The notes under the pieces were generated by a model. That model did no database searches and was not told the origin of the DNA. It worked only from the letters and a program-made list of their open reading frames with translations. Positions 52,512 through 61,577 of a stretch of 64,000 nt of DNA are shown here, one piece after another. Origin of the DNA: Riemerella anatipestifer (GTDB lineage Bacteria > Bacteroidota > Bacteroidia > Flavobacteriales > Weeksellaceae); assembly GCF_009670965.2 (NCBI RefSeq), contig NZ_CP073239.1, forward strand, positions 1,488,001 through 1,552,000. Reading direction: 5' to 3'. The first letter of the stretch is position 1. The number at the start of each line of letters is the position of its first letter. The position numbers were made by a program, and so were the translations under genes.

Positions 52512-52537
52512 CCGCCAACTTTCGTTGGCGGGTTTTC
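52512..52537 (+). terminator. leader hairpin (possible attenuator)
   Basis: Perfect 8-bp stem CCGCCAAC / GTTGGCGG with a TTTC loop, followed by GTTTTCG. It lies upstream of the cargo gene, where an attenuator would act; the T run is short. Confidence 0.5.
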
Positions 52538-52930
52538 GTATTTACACCATTCTAAATTTAGCTTTCATAAATATCTACTAAAAGCACCATTGTTTTGTCT
52601 TAAAACATGGTCGTTCTTGTTGGGTGCTTTTAGTGTTCAGGGGGAGCGTTATGCTCTTTCTGTCTTAGCCTTCCTCCTCGTTTTGTGTGTGTTTAGAGGG
52701 GGGAGGCGTTTTCTCATTGGTTCAAGAGTTCAAGGTTTAAAGTTCAAATATTCAAGGGGTAAGGGTTTAAGGTTTAAAGTTCAAAAATTCAAGGAATCAT
52801 CGGAGCTATTGAACTACGCCCCCAGAACTTTAAACTTTTTTACAACTTCACCATTAGCAATTTTACAATTTCACAACCAACAACTAGCAATTAACAATTT
52901 CACAACTTAACATCTATAAACTTTAACATT

Positions 52931-54676
52931 ATGAAAAAAACTTTGTTATGCGCGGTGTTTCTGCCTTTGGTGCTGAACGCCCAAGATTACAGTGGCAGAG
53001 TGGGCATCAATACCGATAAGCCCAAAGCTACTTTAGAAATTTCTAAGGTGGCAGTAAGCCCCACAATGCCTGCCACTAAAGCACAGGGAGTGCTATTTCC
53101 TAAATTTACCTCGGAGGAGCGTACGAAATTTTCGGGGACTGCCGAAGAGGGAACTATAATCTACAACATAGAGAAACGCTGTCTAGAAATGTACTTGGGT
53201 CTAGTCTCAGGCGTGCCCCACTGGGCGTGTTTGCCCGATGTGGCATCGGCAAAATCTCAAAGTGTAGCGGTAACGGCGGCAGGTTTTGAGGGCTCTTATG
53301 TGGGAGGCGTTCCGTTTACTGGCGCCAACAAAGCCAAATTTAAACTAGAGAACAACTCGTTTTCTACTGTTAGCTCGTCTTTTGCCGATGCGGTTACGGT
53401 GCAGAATGGTATGGCTACTATTTCGGCAGGTAATTGCCAATGGCAAAAGCTCAATGGTTCTACGCTCATAGGTAGTGCGGCATCGTGTGCCTCGCCCAAC
53501 CTTATCACTTTGAACTCGGGGGAGTCGGCATTATTAACGTATACGATGAGTGGCACGCCAGCCACAGGTACTTTGACGGCAAACTTTAGCAAGTTGGGAG
53601 CTCAAGCCGACCAACAGACCCAAGTAGGCTTAGGCACTGCCACCATTACCAGCCCTAAAACGGAGTATGTGGTTTCGCTCACTTATGACGGAACGACCCC
53701 AAAAACAGAAGTTCAAGGCAAAATCAACAATACCTCCAATAAACTCATTGTAAAAATACCTTACGAAAATGGTAGTGGTTCTTATAATGCCGTAACCTCT
53801 CAACCAGTAGCTACCACTGCAGGACAAGGTAATGATACCAATACGCTTACACTTAATATCCCAGCAGGAAACTTTGGCGTGAATGGGGTTTTAGAAGCCA
53901 CTATAAGTGTAGATGGCGATGGGGAGTATCTCGTAAAAATGTTACCACCAGGGGAAGAGTACATTATTGCTACCATACCTTACACGCTTAATGGTAATAA
54001 TTACGAAGTGGTGCTTAAAGGTATTGGGGGTGTTCCAGATAAGAAGTTTAATGTCCTAACCAACGGAAAATTAGAGCATCAGTTTATCTATATTCCTATA
54101 AAAGGGAGTGATGGTAGAACGTGGCTTAATAATAACTTAGGGGCAGACTATGCTAACCTCAATTCTCCTGTTTTTAACCCTTTACAGCAAGCCACTAGTA
54201 TAAGAGATAAAAACGCTTATGGTTCTCACTTCCAGTGGGGGCGTGATGCTGATGGGCACGAGCTGGTAACTTATCCAACGGAAACCACAGGAAATAGAGT
54301 GTATCCTAATATTCCGTTGTATGATGAGGTCCAGTTGTGGACTTATACTAATAATCCTTGCCCTAATGGTTATCGTATGCCTACCACAACCGAATGGAAT
54401 GCATATAGGGCTTTACTTCCTTCACCAGCCAATGCCCCTGTTTGGTTTAACGACCCATTAAAACTGACGGCTACTGGTATGGCAGACTACCCTGGGGGAT
54501 GGATGCTAACTCCAGGTAACTATGAATTGTGGGCTAGGTATGGCTCATCAACTGTGAGAGAGAATAAGTTTTGGCAATCTTTGACTATATTTTACCAAAC
54601 CTCATATGCTAACTATGATGCGGCGGGTCCTTATTATTTAAAGTACCCACGAACAATCCGCTGCGTTAAGGATTAG
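52931..54676 (+). CDS. secreted VGINT and FISUMP domain protein, 581 aa
   Basis: Signal peptide MKKTLLCAVFLPLVLNAQ. The N-terminal RVGINTDKPKATLEISK module is followed by KAQGVLFPKFTSEERTKF, similar in type to the left-cassette cargo. The middle is beta-rich (about 100-370). The C-terminal 210 residues (GRTWLNNNLGADYAN, YGSHFQWGRDADGHEL, CPNGYRMPTTTEWNAYRAL, and the final RTIRCVKD) are a Fib_succ_major (FISUMP) domain with C-type-lectin-like fold. Extracellular adhesin or binding protein is likely. No T9SS sorting domain is obvious. Confidence 0.85.
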   Translation: MKKTLLCAVFLPLVLNAQDYSGRVGINTDKPKATLEISKVAVSPTMPATKAQGVLFPKFTSEERTKFSGTAEEGTIIYNIEKRCLEMYLGLVSGVPHWACLPDVASAKSQSVAVTAAGFEGSYVGGVPFTGANKAKFKLENNSFSTVSSSFADAVTVQNGMATISAGNCQWQKLNGSTLIGSAASCASPNLITLNSGESALLTYTMSGTPATGTLTANFSKLGAQADQQTQVGLGTATITSPKTEYVVSLTYDGTTPKTEVQGKINNTSNKLIVKIPYENGSGSYNAVTSQPVATTAGQGNDTNTLTLNIPAGNFGVNGVLEATISVDGDGEYLVKMLPPGEEYIIATIPYTLNGNNYEVVLKGIGGVPDKKFNVLTNGKLEHQFIYIPIKGSDGRTWLNNNLGADYANLNSPVFNPLQQATSIRDKNAYGSHFQWGRDADGHELVTYPTETTGNRVYPNIPLYDEVQLWTYTNNPCPNGYRMPTTTEWNAYRALLPSPANAPVWFNDPLKLTATGMADYPGGWMLTPGNYELWARYGSSTVRENKFWQSLTIFYQTSYANYDAAGPYYLKYPRTIRCVKD

Positions 54677-54735
54677 CCAACCTTATAAATTAGACTTTAT
54701 GATAAAAAATATTTAACCTTTAAATACTATATATT

Positions 54736-55456
54736 ATGAATACTTTAAAAGCGTGGTTGCGTCCCAACCTACTCACCAAAGACGACCCTAACGATTTTGT
54801 AGCCGTGCCACTTCTAGGCGGCAGCCTTGGCATTACAGAAATTGTAGAAGCTCTTAAAAAAGAAGGTATGGAGATAAAAACCGAAACTGCGGTAGGATAT
54901 TATCACCCGTTTTAACCGTAAAGCCTCAGAGCTGGTACTCAACGGTTATAGCGTAAATACTGGGTTAGTCTATATGCGTCCTGCCATTAAGGGTGTGTTT
55001 TACGACAAAACTTGGGATAAAGAGAAGCACTCCGTTTATGTCAATGTAAACCAAGGCACCGACCTAAGAAAAGCCGCCAACGATACCAAAGTAGAAATCC
55101 TCGGCGAGCAGTCCAGCCCAATGAGTGTGTTCAGCATCACCGATAAAGCTACAGGCAAAGCAGACGGCACACTTACCAAAGGTAAGAATGCGGAAATCAA
55201 AGGTACATTCATTAAAATAGACGGCGATAACCCTAAGAACGGCATCGTCTTCAAAAACCTAGACAACCAAAATGAGGTCAAGTTGGCTAAAGACAGTATC
55301 GTAATCAACGAGCCGTCAAGGGTGCTTATCCTTGTGCCTTCGGATTTAGAAGCAGGTAACTATGAGCTAAGCATCACTACGCAAAGCAGTAAAGGTTCTA
55401 TTTTATTAAAAGAGCCAAGAACCGAAACTCTAAACACGCCTATTACTATTGTGTAG
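54736..55456 (+). pseudogene. frameshifted HU-like/DUF4469 gene
   Basis: Paralogue of the gene at 33361-34080, nearly identical in translation over its length. An extra G at 54895-54896 (GTAGGATATT against GTAGATATT in the intact copy) shifts the frame, and the first frame stops at 54913-54915. The original frame resumes from 54896 and continues to 55456. The insertion is not in a long homopolymer, so it is either a real mutation or a sequencing error. If real, only truncated products of about 59 aa and up to about 160 aa are possible. Confidence 0.85.
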
Positions 55457-55480
55457 TGTATTTTTGGCACTTCTAATAAC

Positions 55481-55529
55481 GAATGCCCTTCCTTAATATT
55501 AAGGAAGGGCATTCCCCTTATAAGGGGAA
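55481..55529. repeat. adjacent palindromes after the right HU-like gene
   Basis: A perfect 34-bp palindrome at 55481-55514 (GAATGCCCTTCCTTAAT and its complement) overlaps an 18-bp palindrome TTCCCCTTATAAGGGGAA at 55512-55529. Could act as a terminator for the cassette. The interval 55457-55807 carries no gene. Confidence 0.85.
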
Positions 55530-55571
55530 GACACCTCACTGCCTAAGGCGAAGCCTCTTCCCTCGGTAAGG

Positions 55572-55607
55572 GGAAGACGCTTCACTCGTACGAGCGAAGC
55601 GTCTTCC
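55572..55607. repeat. 36-bp near-perfect palindrome, core CTCGTACGAG
   Basis: Arms GGAAGACGCTTC-A-CTCGT and complement with a single A/C mismatch. Same length and core as the palindromes at 33233, 33279 and 55733, but different outer arms. Confidence 0.9.
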
Positions 55608-55732
55608 GTTTGGGACAAGGCTATCCCCCTCCAAATAAAATGAAATGCCAACATCCCAACGGATAAGGTCAATGGGGTACTATTACCACCTCCGTTCTGC
55701 CTTACCGAGCAGAGAGGTCCTGCCTTATCTAG

Positions 55733-55768
55733 CAGAGGTGTTCTGCTCGTACGAGCAGAACACCTCTG
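55733..55768. repeat. 36-bp perfect palindrome, core CTCGTACGAG
   Basis: Identical to 33233-33268, with the same flank TTATCTAG before and ACAA after. Marks the outer end of the right cassette. Short CTGCCTTAYCKAGCAG-like hairpins precede it at about 55697-55735. Confidence 0.95.
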
Positions 55769-55807
55769 ACAATAGGGATAATTCTATAAGAAATACTTCC
55801 ACAAAAT

Positions 55808-55836
55808 AAGGCTACCTTTGGGGTAGCCTTTGTTTT
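55808..55836 (-). terminator. terminator of the YkvA gene
   Basis: AAGGCTACC / GGTAGCCTT nine-bp stem immediately downstream of the minus-strand YkvA stop at 55835. Confidence 0.75.
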
Positions 55837-56158
55837 AGTTTATCTCAATAGTTTTCACTATTTTTTTATTGCTTTCCCATTCGGAGAATTGGTTGAGTTC
55901 TTTCATTAAGAGCGGAAGCACCAATGCCAAAATACCCAAGTCGTCCACAACACCAATAGCAGGTATAAAATCTGGTAAAATGTCTATAGGCGAAATAATA
56001 TAAACTAAGGCTATGGCAGGAAGTAAAACATTCTTAACCGAAGGTTTATACTGTTTGCTAATGATGGCTTTTATCATTCGCAAAAGCTCGGGCATTCTTC
56101 TTAAAAGCCCTTTGTTTTGAAACAAAGCCAATCCCAAAAACTTTAATCTAGATTTCAT
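55835..56158 (-). CDS. YkvA family protein (DUF1232)
   Basis: 107 aa. The signature NVLLPAIALVYIISPIDILPDFIPAIGVVDDLGILALVL is the YkvA/DUF1232 core, a membrane-associated segment. Function unknown in the family. Minus strand; transcribed in the same direction as the thioredoxin genes upstream, with a 55-base gap. Confidence 0.9.
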   Translation of the reverse strand: MKSRLKFLGLALFQNKGLLRRMPELLRMIKAIISKQYKPSVKNVLLPAIALVYIISPIDILPDFIPAIGVVDDLGILALVLPLLMKELNQFSEWESNKKIVKTIEIN

Positions 56159-56213
56159 TTTTTATATGATTAAATAATTCGGGAGCAGAATACTCAAAAT
56201 CCGTTCCAAAATA

Positions 56214-56771
56214 TTATTTGGCTATTGTTTCTACCAGTTGGTGTACATTGGCAGAGTTCCAATCGTTGGCGGTATCGTCCTTTTCTACAATTCTCCCCAT
56301 TTTGTCTATAATAAAAGTGGTAGGGAAAGATTTGGGCAGTAGCTTGTCTAAAATAGGGCTTTGGGCAATATAGACAGGAGCGGTGTAGTGGTTATCCGCT
56401 AGAAATTGCTTCACTTTTTCCTCATCGTCTTGCATAGCGATAAGTACAAAGCTCATTTTGTCATTTTGTTTATCGTAGAGTTTTTGGATAGAACCCCATT
56501 CTGCACGGCAAGGCGGGCACCAGCTCCCCCAAAAGTTAAGAAACAGCGTTTTACCTTTAAAGTTTTTTAGATTGGTATCGGGTACATTAACGCCTTTTAG
56601 ACTAATGTCAAACTCTTCATCAGTAATGAGTAAAGCATTGTCTAGCTTTTCTATGGCAGGTTTCATAAGAAGCTGACTCCTTACAAAATCTCCAAATTTA
56701 GGAAATAAAAACACCGACAATAGCAAGGCGGTAAGTAGTAAGAAAATGAAATTCTTTTTTAGAAAATTCAT
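56214..56771 (-). CDS. TlpA family thioredoxin-fold protein
   Basis: 185 aa. An N-terminal membrane anchor (FIFLLLTALLLSVFLF) then the thioredoxin fold with LFLNFWGSWCPPCRAEW (CPPC active site) and FPTTFIIDKMGRIV (cis-Pro region). Periplasmic disulfide reductase, possibly for cytochrome c or other oxidised Cys. Same direction as the following thioredoxin gene upstream (20-base gap). Confidence 0.92.
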   Translation of the reverse strand: MNFLKKNFIFLLLTALLLSVFLFPKFGDFVRSQLLMKPAIEKLDNALLITDEEFDISLKGVNVPDTNLKNFKGKTLFLNFWGSWCPPCRAEWGSIQKLYDKQNDKMSFVLIAMQDDEEKVKQFLADNHYTAPVYIAQSPILDKLLPKSFPTTFIIDKMGRIVEKDDTANDWNSANVHQLVETIAK

Positions 56772-56791
56772 AGCAGGTATATTTAATTAAA

Positions 56792-57355
56792 TTATAGCAG
56801 TTCTAAAATTTCGTTTAGGGTATCTTTACCTTTGTTTTTGGCGTAATAGACTTGCAAATCGTTGTGGAATTGCTCTTTAGAATAAGTTTCAGGAGAGGTT
56901 TTAAACTTTTCAAATAGCTCTACACCATATTTAGGGCGAGGTCCCCAAGTTTTAATCACATTAAAGGTTTCATCTAAGATTAAGACTTTCGGGATAGACC
57001 TGCCTCCGTTGGTTAAAAATTGGTCTATAAGGGAAGTGTCAGAATCTCTATAAAATAGTCTTACATCATTTCTACCTTCAAAAAAACGAGCCAATACAGG
57101 CACAAGCTGACTGGCATCTCCACACCAAGGCTCCGAAATAATGAGTATTTTACCATTGAATTTTTTGGATTCTAAAGTTTTAAAATCTTCGTCCGTAGGC
57201 TTAAATACCTTCAGCATCCGGTTCATTCTTTGGAGCCCCAGTTCGTAGTAAGGTTTTTTCTCTGCCTCTTCTTCTGTTTTGGGGTGGTCTATTCTGTGGT
57301 AAGTTTCTTCTAAATAAGCCTCAAAAGAAACGGCTTTATCCCAATAGTTTTTCAT
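56792..57355 (-). CDS. thioredoxin family protein (Thioredoxin_9-like)
   Basis: 187 aa. ILIISEPWCGDASQLVPVLARFFEGRNDVRLFYRDSD carries a WCGDxxQ motif with one active-site Cys instead of CxxC, and GGRSIPKVLILD supplies the cis-Pro. Such Bacteroidota proteins lack the usual dithiol, so a simple disulfide oxidoreductase role is doubtful. No signal peptide. Two bases separate it from aroC upstream. Confidence 0.85.
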   Translation of the reverse strand: MKNYWDKAVSFEAYLEETYHRIDHPKTEEEAEKKPYYELGLQRMNRMLKVFKPTDEDFKTLESKKFNGKILIISEPWCGDASQLVPVLARFFEGRNDVRLFYRDSDTSLIDQFLTNGGRSIPKVLILDETFNVIKTWGPRPKYGVELFEKFKTSPETYSKEQFHNDLQVYYAKNKGKDTLNEILELL

Positions 57356-57357
57356 AG

Positions 57358-58422
57358 TTACCTTCTTCTTATTTGGTTAATTAAAAATAAATCGGCAAGT
57401 ACAAAAGCGGTAAGATTTTCTACCACAGGTACTGCACGAGGAAGTACGCAAGGGTCGTGTCTGCCTTTACCTTCCACTGTTACTTTATTGCCTAGTTTAT
57501 CCACGCTTTCTTGCGGTCTTAAAATAGTTGCCACAGGCTTAAAAGCCACACGGAAATAAATATCCATTCCGTTGGAGATACCGCCTTGTATGCCACCTGA
57601 TAGATTGGTTTTGGTAGAAAAATCAGTGTTAAATAAATCGTTGTGTTCTTTACCCGTCATAGAGGCTCCGCAAAACCCACTGCCGTACTCGAAGCCTTTA
57701 GCTGCATTGATGTTGAGCATTGCCTTAGCAAGTTCTGCCTGAAGTTTGCCAAACACAGGTTCGCCTATGCCTACAGGTAGATTTTTAATCACGCAAGTAA
57801 TGGTGCCTCCTATGGTGTTGCCTTCTTTTTTAATCTCTTTAATTCGGTCAATCATTTTCTTTGCGACATTCTCGTCTGGGCAACGGATTTCGTTGTTTTC
57901 TGTTTTAGAAAAATCCAAATCTTGGTAAGGTTTTTCGCAAAAGATATTTCCTACGGAAGACACATAGGCGTGTATTTCAACCTCTTTAGGGAGAATGTTT
58001 TTTGCTAAAGCTCCAGCGGCTACCCAATTGATGGTTTCTCTAGCCGATGATTTGCCACCACCACGGTGGTCTCTATGTCCGAATTTTTGGTCGTAAGTAA
58101 AATCGGCGTGGCTAGGGCGATAAGCTGCCGCTAAGTGGTCGTAATCTTTACTTTTTTGATTTTCATTTTCTATAATAAAGCCGATTGGAGTGCCTGTGGT
58201 TTTACCTTCAAAAATACCAGACAGAAATTTCACTGTATCGCTTTCCTTTCTTTGGGTTACAATGGCAGACTGCCCAGGTTTTCTTCTGTCTAATTCTCTC
58301 TGTACGGCGTCTAAATCTACTTCTATTCCCGCAGGAAAATTGGTGATGATGCCTCCGTAAGCTAAACCGTGACTTTCTCCAAAGGTATTCAAAGAAAGAA
58401 AATTACCTAATTGATTATGCAT
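57358..58422 (-). CDS. aroC: chorismate synthase
   Basis: 354 aa. [58 protein letters not shown] and [25 protein letters not shown] are the FMNH2- and EPSP-binding motifs. Converts EPSP to chorismate, downstream of aroK in the shikimate pathway. The ATG is five bases from a TAACTTTG box, so the mRNA may be leaderless. First gene of a likely minus-strand operon. Confidence 0.96.
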   Translation of the reverse strand: MHNQLGNFLSLNTFGESHGLAYGGIITNFPAGIEVDLDAVQRELDRRKPGQSAIVTQRKESDTVKFLSGIFEGKTTGTPIGFIIENENQKSKDYDHLAAAYRPSHADFTYDQKFGHRDHRGGGKSSARETINWVAAGALAKNILPKEVEIHAYVSSVGNIFCEKPYQDLDFSKTENNEIRCPDENVAKKMIDRIKEIKKEGNTIGGTITCVIKNLPVGIGEPVFGKLQAELAKAMLNINAAKGFEYGSGFCGASMTGKEHNDLFNTDFSTKTNLSGGIQGGISNGMDIYFRVAFKPVATILRPQESVDKLGNKVTVEGKGRHDPCVLPRAVPVVENLTAFVLADLFLINQIRRR

Positions 58423-58426
58423 ATTG

Positions 58427-58434
58427 CAAAGTTA
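58427..58434 (-). promoter_or_regulatory. -7 promoter box of aroC (TAACTTTG)
   Basis: Perfect TAnnTTTG on the minus strand, ending five bases before the aroC ATG. Confidence 0.5.
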
Positions 58435-58463
58435 ATATTTTATAAGGTTATAATTAAGGATAT

Positions 58464-59390
58464 TTATCCTTTGGCTAAAGATTCAAATTCTACTAATACA
58501 GGGAAATGGTCGCTATAACCGCCCAAATACCTCGTCCCAGAGTAGGTTCTGAAAGGTCTGTTTTTCATTTTATCCCAATTTTTTATCTCGGTTGGGTTAA
58601 ATATCTCTGCTTTTTTATAGGTTAGCCCGAAAGAAGTTTGAAAAAAATCTCTTGAAAACATAATTTGGTCAAATAGCAATCCTTCTTTTTTGTGATAAGT
58701 GGAGTAGTCTCCTAAATAATATAATGCTGAAAACGGATTGTGTAATAGTTCTAAAATCCCCTCGTGGTAAGTAAATTGAATGAGGTTGTCTTCGTTAGGG
58801 TTTTCATTAAAATCTCCCAATACGAGTACCGCTTCTTTGTCTTTGATGATGATGTTTTCTATCAAAGTATTGATTTTTTCTAAAATTTCATTTCGTTTAG
58901 GGAGGTTGATGTCTTGCTCTCTTTTGGAAGGTAGATGCATCACAAAACAATGGAATGTTGCTCCGTTATATTCTAATACAGAATGTAGAACATCTCTGGT
59001 GGTGTCTTCATAAAGCTCTCCTTGTTCGTTTTTCATTTCAAACTTAAACCTGATGGGTTCAGAGTGCTTCACCGTGATTTTGTTCTTGTCGTAAAGAAGA
59101 GCGACATCTATGCCTCTTTCGTCAGGAGATTCGTAGTGCAGGTAGTGATAGTTTCCTCCGAAAACAGGTTTCGCCAATAAGTCTTCTAGCACTGTTTTAT
59201 TTCCTATTTCAGCTAGTCCTACTAGCATCGGTAGGGTATTATTATATTGCTTTATAAGTTCAAAAATGTGTGCGGTTTTATGGAGTTTATTGTGGTATTT
59301 GTAATTATCCCAGTGAGGCAAATATGTCGTGTGTGGCGGAAAAAAATTCTCCACATTATAAAAAGCAACAATTTCTTTTTTTATGTTCAT
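58464..59390 (-). CDS. endonuclease/exonuclease/phosphatase family protein
   Basis: 308 aa. VAFYNVENFF (metal Asn/Glu), VGLAEIGNK, DERGIDVALLYDKNKI, LVLGDFNENPNEDN and YSDHFPVLVEF are the EEP superfamily motifs of DNase I/Mg-dependent phosphodiesterases. No signal peptide is apparent. The cellular target (DNA, nucleotides or phospholipid) is uncertain. Minus strand, 41 bases upstream of aroC. Confidence 0.9.
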   Translation of the reverse strand: MNIKKEIVAFYNVENFFPPHTTYLPHWDNYKYHNKLHKTAHIFELIKQYNNTLPMLVGLAEIGNKTVLEDLLAKPVFGGNYHYLHYESPDERGIDVALLYDKNKITVKHSEPIRFKFEMKNEQGELYEDTTRDVLHSVLEYNGATFHCFVMHLPSKREQDINLPKRNEILEKINTLIENIIIKDKEAVLVLGDFNENPNEDNLIQFTYHEGILELLHNPFSALYYLGDYSTYHKKEGLLFDQIMFSRDFFQTSFGLTYKKAEIFNPTEIKNWDKMKNRPFRTYSGTRYLGGYSDHFPVLVEFESLAKG

Positions 59391-59435
59391 TATTTAAAGA
59401 CTTTTGTGGTCTTATGACTAAGTGAAAAGTTTAAA

Positions 59436-59465
59436 AAAGCCCTCAAATCATCGAGAGCTTTTTTT
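59436..59465 (-). terminator. terminator of pepD
   Basis: On the minus strand AAAGCTCTC pairs with GAGGGCTTT (one mismatch), followed by TTTAAAC. Lies ten bases after the pepD stop. Confidence 0.7.
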
Positions 59466-59474
59466 TTAGTTTGA

Positions 59475-60917
59475 TTATTTCTTTTCTGGGATATTGGCTA
59501 AAATTTCTTTCAGGAACTTCCAAAACTTCTGTGTTGAAGAAATACTTGCTCTTTCATCAGGAGAGTGAGCCCCTTTGATGGTTGGTCCAAAACTTACCAT
59601 TTCCATTTTAGGGTAATTAGCACCAATAATTCCGCACTCTAGACCAGCGTGGCAAGCCACTACATTAGGTTTAGAATTAAATTCTCTTTGGTAGATTTCT
59701 TCCATTACTTTAATGATTTCAGCTCCTGGCTTTGGCTTCCACCCAGGATATGAACCACTGAATTTTACTTCCATTCCTGCCAGTTCAAAACTTGCTCGGA
59801 GTTGGTTGGCTACTGCCAACTTGCTAGACTCCACAGATGAGCGAGAAAGGTTGAGGATTTGTAAAGCTCCATCTTTGAGTTCCACTCTAGCGATATTATT
59901 AGAAGCCTCCACCAAGTCTTCTACATCTGGAGACATACGGTAAACGCCATTGTGAGCAGCATTAAGTGCTAAAATAACTTTAGTGCTATCCTCTACGCTT
60001 AGAGCGTTACCTTCTATATCACAAGATTCTATGCTGATGTTTAAGTCTTTTTCTAGTGTAGCAAATTCCTCTAATATTTCAGACTTTAAAGTTTCAAATT
60101 CGGTAGCAAATACCTCCTTATTAGCGACTAAAATAGACACGCTACCTTCTCTTGGGATAGCGTTTCTAAGGCTTCCTGCGTCTATACTTACTAATCTAGG
60201 CTCGTGAGCAATGGCTAACATTAAGAACCTTGCCAAAATCTTGTTAGCGTTACCTAAACCTTTGTGTATATCCATTCCAGAATGTCCGCCTTTAAGACCT
60301 TTTACTGTAATTCTGAAGCCGTTTTCTGTTACTTTTTGAGTATTGTATTTTTGAGTGGCGGTAACATCTATCCCTCCAGCGCAGCCTATATCAATCTCAT
60401 CGTCTTCTTCTGTATCTAAGTTGAGGAGAATCTCTCCGTTTAGAGTGTTAGGCTCTAGTCCAAACGCTCCAGTCATACCTGTTTCTTCATCTATTGTAAA
60501 TAGGGTTTCTAATGCAGGATGGGCAATATCTGTACTTTCTAGAATACTCATCATTGCTGCAACGCCTAGACCATTATCTGCTCCTAGAGTGGTTCCTTTA
60601 GCTCTTACCCAATCGCCATCTACATACATTTCAATCCCTTGGTTGTCAAAATCAAAATTAACATCATTATTTTTTTGGCAAACCATATCTAAGTGAGATT
60701 GGAGGACAATAGGCTGTCTGTTCTCCATACCTTGTGTGGCAGGCTTTCTAATGATGACGTTTCCTGTTTTATCTACAGAAGTTTCTAAGCCTAAGTTTTC
60801 TCCAAAATTTTTGATGAAATTTATAACCCTTTCCTCCTTTTTTGAAGGTCTAGGGACTGCATTAAGAGCAGAGAAATTTTTCCAAATTATTTGTGGTTCT
60901 ATTTGTGATAAACTCAT
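59475..60917 (-). CDS. pepD: aminoacyl-histidine dipeptidase
   Basis: 480 aa, the normal PepD length. IVLQSHLDMVCQKN (first Zn His), GTTLGADNGLGVAAMM (bridging Asp), LFTIDEETGMTGAFGL (catalytic Glu-Glu), GGHSGMDIHKGLGNAN and VACHAGLECGIIG are the M20C metallopeptidase motifs. Hydrolyses Xaa-His and other dipeptides in the cytosol. Behind a TAACTTTG box at 60944-60951. Confidence 0.95.
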   Translation of the reverse strand: MSLSQIEPQIIWKNFSALNAVPRPSKKEERVINFIKNFGENLGLETSVDKTGNVIIRKPATQGMENRQPIVLQSHLDMVCQKNNDVNFDFDNQGIEMYVDGDWVRAKGTTLGADNGLGVAAMMSILESTDIAHPALETLFTIDEETGMTGAFGLEPNTLNGEILLNLDTEEDDEIDIGCAGGIDVTATQKYNTQKVTENGFRITVKGLKGGHSGMDIHKGLGNANKILARFLMLAIAHEPRLVSIDAGSLRNAIPREGSVSILVANKEVFATEFETLKSEILEEFATLEKDLNISIESCDIEGNALSVEDSTKVILALNAAHNGVYRMSPDVEDLVEASNNIARVELKDGALQILNLSRSSVESSKLAVANQLRASFELAGMEVKFSGSYPGWKPKPGAEIIKVMEEIYQREFNSKPNVVACHAGLECGIIGANYPKMEMVSFGPTIKGAHSPDERASISSTQKFWKFLKEILANIPEKK

Positions 60918-61006
60918 AATTGATATATCTTTTTTTATTTTTCCAAAGTTACAAAAAATCCGCTGATGTCCAGATGTTCTAGTTGAAATGAGAAGATATC
61001 AAACGG

Positions 61007-61555
61007 TTAGTTCATAGAAACATCTTCGGGCGTATTTGCCCAAATTAAGTGAAGCCCTCCCAAGTTCTCCATAATATTCTTCCAAAGAGTGTGGCTGAAA
61101 CTTGCAGTTAAATCTATCTCATAGTTTTCTACAGGAATCCAATATTTATTCTCTATTTCTGTGTCCAATTGCATGGCTCCCCAACCAGAATAACCATAGA
61201 ATATTTTTATATCCTCAGGGGCGATAGTTCCCATCATGATTGCACCGATGACTTTAGAGGCATTTTCTGTAAAGGTGTAACCTTCTGTAATCTTTTCGGC
61301 GTCTAAGGCAGGTTCATTTCCTTTAATAATAAAAAACATTTGAGTAGTACCCACAGGACCACCTGAATAAACTTCTAGTTGTGGTGATAAGGATTTTTGA
61401 AAATGGTGACTTAACACAGGGTTTTTCTTGTTGAGAATAAGTCCGAATGCTCCTTCCTCGTCATGATTGATGATTAAAACGACCGAACGAGAAAATATAT
61501 CCCCAGAAACATCAGGAGTAGAAATTAAAATTTTACCTTTGTAAGACCGATTCAT
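61007..61555 (-). CDS. YqgE/AlgH family protein
   Basis: 182 aa. GKILISTPDVSGDIFSRSVVLIINHDEEGAFGLILNK and YSGGPVGTTQMFFI, then IFYGYSGWGAMQLDTEIENKYW match UPF0301 (YqgE/AlgH). A conserved soluble protein of undefined biochemical role. Divergent from pdxH with a 22-base gap. Confidence 0.93.
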   Translation of the reverse strand: MNRSYKGKILISTPDVSGDIFSRSVVLIINHDEEGAFGLILNKKNPVLSHHFQKSLSPQLEVYSGGPVGTTQMFFIIKGNEPALDAEKITEGYTFTENASKVIGAIMMGTIAPEDIKIFYGYSGWGAMQLDTEIENKYWIPVENYEIDLTASFSHTLWKNIMENLGGLHLIWANTPEDVSMN

Positions 61556-61577
61556 AACCCAAAAATAAATAAAATTT

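Noticed and set aside
52590..52910. A 106-residue protein upstream of the right cargo gene
   Set aside because: No ATG, lies in the leader and ends in low-complexity repeats; at most a leader peptide, described under findings.
52931..54676. Diversity-generating retroelement target
   Set aside because: Fold is suitable but there is no reverse transcriptase, accessory gene or template repeat in the window; kept only as a caveat.
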